Positions 1 to 8,726 of a stretch of DNA of 64,000 nt are shown piece by piece. The stretch spans positions 5,890,001 through 5,954,000 of the forward strand of contig JAKSXM010000107.1 in NCBI GenBank assembly GCA_022575985.1. Reading direction: 5' to 3'. This DNA is from Anagrus nilaparvatae (lineage: Eukaryota > Arthropoda > Insecta > Hymenoptera > Mymaridae). Both the position numbers and the translations under genes were made by a program. Each line of letters starts with the position of its first letter. Position 1 is the stretch's first letter. Below the pieces are notes generated by a model. That model had not been told where the DNA came from. It did no database searches and was given only the letters and a program-made list of their open reading frames with translations.

Positions 1-279
1 CCTATAAAGAGCAAACTTTTAATAAACATGTATCTCCATTGCAAGGTGTTATTAATGGTGCAAATGCTTCTCTTATGGAAAAAATTCAGTCATTTAACCC
101 AGTTTTTGATTATGTACCAGCAGATCTTGTAACAATATTTATTTCAAACTCGTAAGTTTATTCTTAGAATCATATTTTCATTTTCTAATTTTTGATTTTA
201 TTTTAGCGGAGGAAATGCACCATCTTATATTTATAGGCTATTAAGTGAATTATATCATCCTGATGATTACGATTTATAA
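1..279 (+). CDS. eIF2B2: Translation initiation factor eIF2B subunit beta, C-terminal part (last two coding exons)
   Basis: This is the C-terminal end of the eIF2B beta subunit, a regulatory subunit of the complex that recycles eIF2-GDP to eIF2-GTP in cytosolic translation initiation. The gene enters from the left edge. Coding exons are 1-151 (reading frame starts at base 3) and 207-279, joined across a 55-bp GT-AG intron (donor at 152, acceptor ending at 206). The exon junction rebuilds a serine codon and gives ISNSGGNAPSYIYRLLSELY followed by HPDDYDL and a TAA stop at 277-279. The family's conserved C-terminus, with VFDYVP, then the FISN/GGNAPSYIYRL motif and HPDD near the end, is clearly visible. 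An AATAAA signal lies at 367-372, about 90 bp after the stop. The 5' part of the gene is outside the window. Confidence 0.95.
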
Positions 280-366
280 ATTTAGTTATGTAATATATCA
301 ATACCTAATACTGGCCCAAAATTGCATGTTTCTTATCTTTGACAGTCACAGGATAAAGTCTATTTA

Positions 367-372
367 AATAAA
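367..372 (+). terminator. Polyadenylation signal of eIF2B beta gene
   Basis: A canonical AATAAA hexamer lies 88 bp downstream of the stop codon in AT-rich sequence. It is the first such hexamer after the gene. Confidence 0.5.
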
Positions 373-602
373 TTGCTTTCAGGAAAATAAGAACTGGTCC
401 TAAAACTAGATTAATTAGTTTGTTAGATTTAAGGAGGCTTGACTGTGACTACTGCAAAAACTGTTAGTATATTTTGAATCTGAATTCTATAACCATATTT
501 TCTTATAATAATTTTTTTAATGTAAGAGTCTATGCTTTACGTAATTTTTTATCAGAAAATGAAAAAAAAGTTAAAATTTGACGAACTAATTTTTGGGTGC
601 TA

Positions 603-930
603 AATGCCACTTTTCCCAGATCTGAGCCAATTGGATCAAGGTTCTGTTTGGCTCGTGTTGAAGAGTAATCAATTTCATTTTTTAGAGGAAACTTTGCATG
701 GAAATTTTTCGCTAAACCCTTTCAGTAAAAATTTATATATATTGTTTAAAAATTGAAGAATTCTTTCAAATCCTTGTATACCAATTACCTACAACTTACT
801 ATTTTTAATAACCCTTTTAGGGTTTAGTAAAAAGTTTCCATGAATACCATCCATTAAAATTGAATGCTTTTTAACATGAACCAAGCAGAATTTTGATTCA
901 AGGGGCTGAGCTCTGGGAAAAGGAACATTT
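603..930. repeat. Inverted-repeat unit, about 330 bp, diverged
   Basis: The left arm (about 603-730, around CTTTTCCCAGATCTGAGCC) pairs imperfectly with the right arm (about 828-925, ending GGCTGAGCTCTGGGAAAAGG). Arms are roughly 80 percent identical by eye and there is no ORF. It looks like an old MITE or fold-back copy in the 3' flank of eIF2B beta. Nothing else was recognised between 280 and 1090. Confidence 0.55.
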
Positions 931-1690
931 ATGAAAAGGGATATTTTGTAAAAACTTACGCAAAGCATCCGCCCTTTTATTGAAAAATTAATATAAATAA
1001 ATATGGTTATTATGTTTTAGTTTTAAAATCTGTTAATGACTACACACAATGGTTACAAAAGGCCCTCCTTAACGAATCTAGTTTTCTCGGTTAACTTAGC
1101 CCCCCAAAAAAATTAATTTATATTTTTTATAGCTCAAATTAATCCTTTTTAATTGTACTAAATGTACATCGAATTTATTTTTTTGTGCAAAATTGTGCTT
1201 TTCTGCAAAACGTATAAAACAGGCGGGGGGCTAAAAAGTTAGCCCCCCAATTGAAAAACTTATTTTTCTGCTGAACTATGCAATGCACAATTAAAAGCTT
1301 TAGTGGAATAAATGTACAAATAATTGTGCAATGGGCTTGTGAAAAAATATTCACTAAATTGTTGACTAATAAAAAGTTATTAACAATTAAACAAATTATT
1401 ACATTTAAAACGTGTGCACCATACTACTGCCATCTTACAGAAGACTTGGAAGTATATAGGGCGCTTGTTTTAAATATTTTTAGTTTACTATATATGTTAC
1501 GCCCAAAAAGTTGGTATTTACTTAACTTGGGATTCGACTATTGTCGAAAATATTGATCCCAAATTATTTAACAATAAGTGAGGTTTTATAACTTTATTTT
1601 TATTATTTATTGGAGCCGATTGACCTCTCAAAACTTAACTCGGGTCAAAACTTATCCGTGGGTTTATGGGGAAGGAAACACAAAAGCTTT

Positions 1691-1838
1691 GCCTCGGACG
1701 GTAATTTACTTGCGATTTGGGGCATCCTTTTTTTGTGGCCAAGGACAAAACATCATTTTTCTTGCTCAGTGTCGAGAAAATGCGTTTTTTCGAATAGCGC
1801 AGCGGCCAGAAAACACGCACTTTCTGGACACTAACAAG
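1691..1838 (+). repeat. Copy A of the double-hairpin repeat family (present in left arm only)
   Basis: This 148-bp segment interrupts an otherwise near-perfect match between the two arms of the surrounding element. It aligns with the repeat copies near 42.0, 42.3 and 48.9 kb through shared blocks such as TGCGATTTGGGGCAT, CAGTGTCGAGAAAA and GCGGCCAGAAA. Small ORFs through here are shadows of the repeat. Confidence 0.75.
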
Positions 1839-1977
1839 AAAACATTTTTTCAATTAAGTCGTTAGTAAAATTTCCTGCTGAAGCCATTCCTGACGTTATT
1901 TTTTCGAAAAATACTCGTTAAACCCCAGAAAATTGGAAAAACCAATGAAAATCAAGATATTAAAAAAACGTGATAAA

Positions 1978-4736
1978 AAAATCAAAGAAACTGTTAAACA
2001 GAGAGAATGGAAAATGTACAATTTTGAGAAATTATACTTTTTCTTCAGAAGAAAATTAATTTTCTTTTTTTTTTTTAAAGCTCTAAAGTTGACGCATTTT
2101 TACGGATATTTTATTTTTTAGTTGAGTTGAAATCAACCTTGCTGGACAAATTATAAGGGAAAATTCAAAATACTTTGATTTTCTCTCTTGTCAATATTTC
2201 GTTCTCAATCCGAGTCTCAATCTGACGAGAACCTTTTTAAGACCTTTATTTATTAAAACATATTTTTACATATTAAAAAATTACAAAGAAATATTTTCAA
2301 ATTACATATATATATTTTGAACAACCCATTTAAAAAATTTAATTTAATATAATTTAAAAAAAAGCAACTCTTAGTACCAACTGTATTTGGAAGTTCAAAA
2401 AACTTATTTTTATATCGATTTTAGTCAAGAAAATTTTCGAATAAATGCATTCAGGCACTTATTATTTTAGTGGGTTTGTATTTTGCATCGTGACTTTCCA
2501 GCATTTACCCATATAAACTTTAAGTATTTTAGCAAGTGGGCTTTAGTTTCCCATACTTAAATTTTCTTACTATAAATTTGAGTAAATTGAGCCAAGGCTA
2601 ACTTAAATATTGGCCAAAAATTCATATTAGGTACTAGAAACTCAATCCATAGTTGTTTTGAAGAAAAATTTTTTAATGATATCCTATTATTAATAGTAGG
2701 TATATATCATTAACTCGTACCCAGAAAATTAAAGAACGACTAAAGCCCAAATTACAATCTAAGGCGAAGCGTTTAGCCGTTTATATATATGGAAACGGTC
2801 CGCATACGATTTTTCTTTGACAGTGTCGAGAAAACATATTTTTCCGACCATTTAGCGGAAATAGTGCTTTTTTACCTCGCGGTTTGAGCGCGCTGACAAG
2901 AAAAAGTAATTTAATATAGTTTTCCTTTACGCAAACTTTAAATCGTGTTTTATTTAATAAATTCGAAATATTAAGAACTGCAGCGATTTCGGGCATTTTT
3001 TTATGGAGAAGGGTTGTTTTAGATTTTTCTTTGCCAGCTGCGACGAAAAAAATTTTCCCTGATCATTTTTTATTTTTTTGTGAGATATATTAACCTATTT
3101 ATGAGGATAATCTGGTAACAATTAAAAAACAATAAATAATATATTTCTGTGGAAACATATAAATCCAAAATCACAAAAAGTTGGCTAATATAAGCAAAAA
3201 AAATTTTAAATAAAATTTTGGCCTAATGAAATAAGCTTGACTTAAGCATATTCCTTATAAAATCTATACACAAGGTCGTATTTACAAAACAATTTTCTGA
3301 CCCTTTTTACTATTTTTTAAAATATAGTTGGGGTCTAGGTATGTATATGTATTTAAAAAAAAATTTTAATGTAGGCTATTAATAGAAATTAAGTATAAAA
3401 TTTTGAGAATTTTTTATTGTTGTATATACGCTACGGTTAAAGTATAAATTTAAATATATATATATTAATGGTTTTTGGCGAAGCCTTCGGTTCAATCATG
3501 ATTAAGTTTATGTTATAGTTAAGTTCATGATTTAGTTTTTCAATGGCTTTTTCTTTTGCTTTCATTATAATTAGAAAAAACGCCACAAAAAATAAAAGCA
3601 AAAAGTATGAACTGAATAAGTTTTTTTAACCATGACATATATACTAAACTATTAATTATATTACTGTTACCAGATGATGAAATTTCACACGAGAATTTTT
3701 TTATGATGTTCTCATAAAATTTCATGATATTATTATGTATATAAAAATGATTTAATTTGGAACTTTTCTCAGAAATTACAAATTTTTATATTTTAACAAA
3801 TTTCTTATTTCTCGATGACAATAGAGACTAATAGTAAAAATTGAAATTTTTTTAAAAAAATTAGTATTTCCAATATATCGGAGAGAGCATATAAATTTGT
3901 CCATAATTTATTAAAAAAAAAAAAAAAAATTCAATTTTTACAATTAGTTTCTATTGCCATCGGGTGAATAAGTTGTTTCTGAACTCAAATGTAAAAAATA
4001 AATTTTTTTAAAAATGGAAATTATTGTATCTTCGGTTTATTTACATTAACTTTGTATTATATGTTTTAATTATAATCGACTTCAAACTTTTATCATTTTC
4101 ACATATCTTATTTAACATCAAAACTTTTCCCAAAAGTTAACCGAAATACAGAAGTTTCAACCTGCATTAATTGTTTGATGTTTTATTTTTTAATTAATTT
4201 AATCAAGTCAGCTTTTTTGAAAAAATTGGAATATTTTACTTGAAATTTAACTTTCATAAAGTATTATAAATGTTTTTGTTAAAACATTTTAAATAGTAAA
4301 ATTAAAAATTTGTTATTAAATTTTATATATATACTTTTACTTTTCAATTAATTTATAAATCAATCGTATAATAATTTATATTACATTTTTAAAATTTATT
4401 ACAAAAGTCATAAATAATCTATTTTTTGGCATAATCTGAAAAACGAACACGTATCCCGTAATATTCTATAATGCTGATACTAATGTTTTCTATCCTGATT
4501 TTTTACAAAACTTTATAATAATAGTTATTTTCCTACAGTTTTCAGCCCTAGATTAGGTACAGACTAATAAACTCCTTTTTTAACCATATTTATTTAACGC
4601 TATGATTTATTTACTTTGTTTCTAATAATTAAATTAACTTTAGAAAAAAAATTAAAATAATTTTTAATATTTAATTATTTTATTAATAAATATTTAAATT
4701 ATACACTCTTGTAATAAAGCCGAAATTCCGGGCAAT
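1978..4736. other. Central region of the TTAA element, AT-rich, no gene recognised
   Basis: About 2.8 kb between the arms is very AT-rich, with A and T runs (for example near 3910-3930). It holds the decayed repeat copy at 2714-2910 and a further partial copy near 3000-3060. No transposase, reverse transcriptase or other domain was seen in any frame. It may be cargo or a fusion of older insertions. Confidence 0.5.
2714..2910 (+). repeat. Copy E of the double-hairpin repeat family, diverged
   Basis: It shares with other copies the order: CCAGAAAATTAAAGAACG, a GGCGAAGC core, GCATACGATTTTTCTTTG, then CAGTGTCGAGAAAA and CGCTGACAAGAAAAA. It is more decayed than copies A to D. A fragment of the same kind follows near 3005-3060. 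Confidence 0.6.
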
Positions 4737-5521
4737 TTTTATCACGTTTTTTTAACATCTTGATTTTCATTGGTTTTTCCAATTTTCTGGGGTTTAACGA
4801 GTATTTTTCGAAAAAATAACGTCAGGAATGGCTTCAGCAGGAAATTTTACTAACGAGTTAATTGAAAAAATGTTTTTAAAGCTTTTGTGTTTCCTTCCCC
4901 ATAAACCCACGGATAAGTTTTGACCCGAGTTAAGTTTTGAGAGGTCAATCGGCTCCAATAAATAATAAAAATAAAGTTATAAAACCTCACTTATTGTTAA
5001 ATAATTTGGGATCAATATTTTCGACAATAGTCGAATCCCAAGTTAAGTAAATACCAACTTTTTGGGCGTAACATATATAGTAAACTAAAAATATTTAAAA
5101 CAAGCGCCCTATATACTTCCAAGTCTTCTGTAAGATGGCAGTAGTATGGTGCACACGTTTTAAATGTAATAATTTGTTTAATTGTTAATAACTTTTTATT
5201 AGTCAACAATTTAGTGAATATTTTTTCACAAGCCCATTGCACAATTATTTGTACATTTATTCCACTAAAGCTTTTAATTGTGCATTGCATAGTTCAGCAG
5301 AAAAATAAGTTTTTCAATTGGGGGGCTAACTTTTTAGCCCCCCGCCTGTTTTATACGTTTTGCAGAAAAGCACAATTTTGCACAAAAAAATAAATTCGAT
5401 GTACATTTAGTACAATTAAAAAGGATTAATTTGAGCTATAAAAAATATAAATTAATTTTTTTGGGGGGCTAAGTTAACCCCCTTAACTCAGCCAGCCTCT
5501 GTTTTCTGAACAAATCATTAA

Positions 5522-5829
5522 GGCTGTTTACACACGCAAGTGAATTTGTAAAGTGAATTTGTAAAATGAATTTGTAACTGCGCGAAAATTCAAATTTTAA
5601 ATAAACCCGAAAATCTGAAATTAGCGAAAATAATTAAATTTTTAAAGAACTTATTGTAAAAATAAATAAAAAATAGAATAATATTATTTAACAAACAATA
5701 ATTATATAAAAATTTAATTAATTTTGCTAATTTTAGATTTTTAGGTTTATTTAAATTTTGAATTAACGCGCCATTGCAAATTCATTTTACAAATTCACTT
5801 TGCAAATTCACTTGCGTGTGTAAGCAGCC
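5522..5829. mobile_element. 308-bp MITE, PIF/Harbinger-like, with TAA target duplication
   Basis: Terminal inverted repeats start GGCTGTTTACACACGCAAGT and end ACTTGCGTGTGTAAGCAGCC. Both sides are flanked by TAA (5519-5521 and 5830-5832). A 3-bp TAA/TTA duplication with GG-starting ends is typical of PIF/Harbinger elements. Subterminal repeats of GTGAATTTGTAAA occur in both arms. The loop is AT-rich and non-coding. It is inserted at the very end of the neighbouring MITE. Confidence 0.75.
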
Positions 5830-5831
5830 TA

Positions 5832-6286
5832 AGGGGCCAAAGGTCATGTGTTGAATATAAGGAATCATAGCGATTTTTTTGTGCCATGGGTTCTAAGAAA
5901 CCAGACATCCAAGACAGTAATGGTTGAGCTTATTTGAAAGCTAAAAATCGGTAAATTTGCGTGATTGTAAATATTTTCTAAAATTTGCAGTGCAAAACAC
6001 ATTTGCATTATTCAAACTATTTTTTTTTTTTTTTATAAATATTATTTGGTTACAAAAACAAAAACAATTGCTTGTAAACAGAATATTACAAGCATAGAAA
6101 ATAATTTGTGAAATAAAATATTTTGAGCAAATGATTTATGAAATATTTATAATCACGCAATTCTACGAAATTCCAGCTTTAAAACAAGCCTACCTGCTAA
6201 TACCATCGATGCCTGGTTCCTTAGAACCAATTGCACAAAAAAAATCGCTATGATTACCTATATTCAACACGTAACCTTTGGCCCCT
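5832..6286. mobile_element. MITE with GGGGCCAAAGG ends, interrupted at its left tip by another MITE
   Basis: The left end GGGGCCAAAGGTCATGTGTT pairs with the right end AACACGTAACCTTTGGCCCC, followed inside by a matching block around AATCATAGCGATTTTTTTG. If the first base is A, a TTA duplication appears on both sides (5518-5520 and 6287-6289) once the inserted 308-bp MITE is removed. The centre is AT-rich with no ORF. PIF/Harbinger-type origin is inferred from the 3-bp duplication. Confidence 0.65.
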
Positions 6287-6289
6287 TTA

Positions 6290-6882
6290 ATGGAAACTTA
6301 ATGGCCAAAGGATTGGAGCATACTTATTTTAGCAAAAGTATATATACCAGAAAACTAAGCATTTTCATAAAATAATTATCAGAGTTTAAATTAAAAAGAA
6401 TAAATTTTTTAACAACTAATATTCTCATAATACAAAAAAAAATTTAATTTATGCAGAACTGAATAACTATAAATTACTTATAGTTGTTATGAAGATAATT
6501 ACAGCAAAAATTTTGATAGCAAGAATAGTTCAAAAGGGTATTTTTATAAATATATATGTATATTCAAAAGTTAAGTCATGTATCTATAATTTATTTAAGA
6601 TTTTTATGTCAAAAATTTATTTACAATTAATATGTACAATAAAATAGATTGTAAATATATTTAAATAGAAAATACAGTTGTCCAGATAAGTAAATTACTA
6701 TTTTGTAATGAATATGTAATTGAAAATCAAATAAAATAAATTTTTTTTTACTTAAAAGTATTCTTTTGTATGTAATAACAATTTTCATATTTACATGTTA
6801 ATAAAGTTACTTTTTACAAAACACATTATAAAAATATAATACGTTTATATAGACTTCTATTTAAAAATTAAAAAAAAAACAA
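6290..6882. other. AT-rich intergenic sequence downstream of TM2D2
   Basis: About 590 bp of 80 percent or more A/T. No conserved ORF or inverted repeat was recognised. It should hold the 3' UTR of TM2D2 (minus strand), but no unambiguous AATAAA in the expected orientation was found close to the stop. Confidence 0.4.
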
Positions 6883-7609
6883 TTATACATAAGGATTATA
6901 ATTACTACCATCTTCAGGCTGTAAGGAATTGGTAACTAATAAAATTACATCTACAACCCACCAAACTCCAACACCACCAAGAGTTAAAAGTTTCCCAACA
7001 GCAGTACCTGTTTGACCGAGACAAAAACGATCCATTCCTAAAAATCCTAACAAAATACTGTACAGTAATGTAGTTGTAAAATAATGACCGCTATACTTAA
7101 TGCAAGGTACTCCTTCTCGATAAAAATATCTCTGTCCATAACATTCTATTTCTGGTAAAACAGTGCAATAAACTTTTGTCTTTTCTACATCTTCGTATTT
7201 GGCACCACCAAACTAATGAAAATAAATTTCTTGTATTTAGTTTTCATTTATGATTTTGATAATAGAAACATATCTTACCTTTATACACCCATGACCTAAT
7301 TCTTCTTTTGCAGTTTTGTTACCTTTGTGATCAATAGGTTCTTCGCATTCTATAAACTCTCTTGTTCTAATTAAAAAACAAAATTAGCATAAATGTTTTT
7401 ACATTTCTAAATGTGTTGGTGAATTTTGAAATCAAATAACTTTATACATGGGTAATAACCCAATAAACTTACAAGAATTTGCAAAGTATAAGTGGACCTT
7501 CAGGTCGATATTCAACTTTTGTTTCTAACTGCGAATCTGAGCTTTTATTAAGTAGTAAAGTATTGGAAAGTGAAAATGTTAAGAAAAAAATTAATAAAAC
7601 ATTTTTCAT
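6883..7609 (-). CDS. TM2D2: TM2 domain-containing protein 2
   Basis: Three coding exons on the minus strand (7473-7609, 7279-7366, 6883-7212) with two short GT-AG introns (106 and 66 bp) give 184 residues, the usual family length. Residues 1-20 form a signal peptide ([12 protein letters not shown] start). A cysteine-containing ectodomain follows, with [21 protein letters not shown] and [13 protein letters not shown]. The C-terminal TM2 domain has two membrane segments (about 119-135 and 150-168) joined by a short loop carrying the conserved DRF triplet (136-138) in [11 protein letters not shown]. The end, [10 protein letters not shown], matches the family's conserved tail. TM2D proteins are two-pass membrane proteins; genetics in flies links them to Notch signalling (almondex relatives). 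The gene is divergent to Suppressor of fused. Confidence 0.95.
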
Positions 7610-8086
7610 TTTTAACTATTTTTCAAAATAAACATAATTTATTTTTAATAAAAAAATAAAATTTAAATAAGGTTATTTTTTAATTTTAGTTTCTTGTTTT
7701 ATATTTCACGAAACTTAAACAATATTTATGTATTTTGATTGTTTTTAAAATTAGTACTGATTAGTATATATTGTAAGTTCAAAAATCAAAAAAATTTATA
7801 AGTACTGAAATTTTTTCACACGATTACCTATTAGTCAACAAAGATAAATTTATAAAATAAATATAAATTTCATCTTTTTTAAAATTAAAATTAAGATTGA
7901 AGAAATTATTGAATTATTTATGTCCCAAAAAATATTACTTAATTAACATTATTAACAAATTAAATCTGGAATACTGGATATTAATATTATTATTATCCTC
8001 CATAATATTTACGTAGCACATACTGTACACATACGTAACTGTACCAAAGCGCAACTTGACTCCACGCTTGTTCCCCTAAGGGGAAC
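7610..8086. promoter_or_regulatory. Start of the shared upstream region between TM2D2 and Suppressor of fused
   Basis: The two genes point away from each other with 1117 bp between their start codons. This half is AT-rich with no ORF or obvious TATA box. A small hairpin, TGTTCCCC/GGGGAACA with a TAA loop, lies at 8068-8086, immediately beside the MITE that follows. Promoter function is inferred only from position. Confidence 0.35.
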
Positions 8087-8339
8087 AAAGAAGTATATAC
8101 AGGGAGTTCTTAAACCTGTGGTAAAGTATATCTATATATATTTCAAAAAAATAAGCCAATATGAATGCTAAATTTTAAAATATTTAAAATCGGATGGTAA
8201 TTAGATATCTACTTTCGATCTAATTACCATCCGATTATAAATATTTTAAAATTTAGCGTTCCTATTGGCTTATTATTTTGTAATATATATAGATATACTT
8301 TACTACAGGTTTAAGAACTCCCTGTATACATACTTCTTT
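8087..8339. mobile_element. ~250-bp near-perfect palindromic MITE in the divergent promoter region
   Basis: The sequence folds almost end to end. AAAGAAGTAT at the left and ATACTTCTTT at the right enclose CAGGGAGTTCTTAAACCTGT and its complement. The tip is formed by TCGGATGGTAATTAGAT and ATCTAATTACCATCCGA. CAGGG ends flanked by TA (8098-8099, 8325-8326) would fit a Tc1/mariner-type MITE of 225 bp, but the pairing continues outside the TA, so the true ends are uncertain. Confidence 0.65.
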
Positions 8340-8726
8340 CTCCTTCAGTTGCTGCTGGGTTTTTTCAGAGGAAGAATGTACCAAAGTAATGTGACTCAAT
8401 GTGCACGATGTGCACTAATGTTAATTTCTTAGCATCTTTCATTTTGAAATGATGCTTTCAAAAAATAATACCTAAATAAGTTGTATAAAATTTAAAAGTG
8501 AAGTTTTAATTTTAAAAAATGTTGTGAATAAAACAAAATTTATCAAACATTATAATTATTGTAAAATAAAACCGTTAATTATATACCAAAAGTAAAACGC
8601 GTTTTTTATTATAAATTATATTATTATTGTTACATACTAAACATTTTTGTAATATAAAATAAGCATAACTATAAATATTTAAAATTAAATAAAACGGTTT
8701 TCAAAAATAAGTGCATTCGAGGCACC
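8340..8726. promoter_or_regulatory. Upstream region and 5' UTR of Suppressor of fused
   Basis: This sequence lies between the palindromic MITE and the Sufu start codon. It has no ORF and no clear TATA box. A GTGCACGATGTGCAC-like stretch near 8401-8416 is a short palindromic direct repeat. Function is inferred from position. Confidence 0.35.

Larger units (their letters stand above)
1095..5473. mobile_element. 4.4-kb fold-back element with ~0.85-kb inverted arms and TTAA target duplication (piggyBac-type, non-autonomous)
   Basis: The termini read CTTAGCCCCCC at the left and GGGGGGCTAAG at the right, each bordered by TTAA (1091-1094 and 5474-5477). TTAA target duplication is the hallmark of piggyBac-type transposition, so that assignment is inferred from the footprint; no transposase is present. 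The left arm (1095 to about 1977) and right arm (about 4737 to 5473) are almost identical, apart from a 148-bp segment found only on the left (1691-1838). A secondary small inverted repeat (GGGGGGCTAAAAAGTTAGCC region, near 1224-1251) lies inside each arm. A 92-codon ORF occurs identically in both arms (1278-1556 on plus, 5012-5290 on minus). It follows from arm identity and has no recognised domain. Confidence 0.7.

Noticed and set aside
1278..1556. 92-codon ORF duplicated in inverse orientation at 5012-5290
   Set aside because: Its duplication is fully explained by the inverted arms of the TTAA element. No domain, signal peptide or coding bias was recognised, so it is not listed as a gene.
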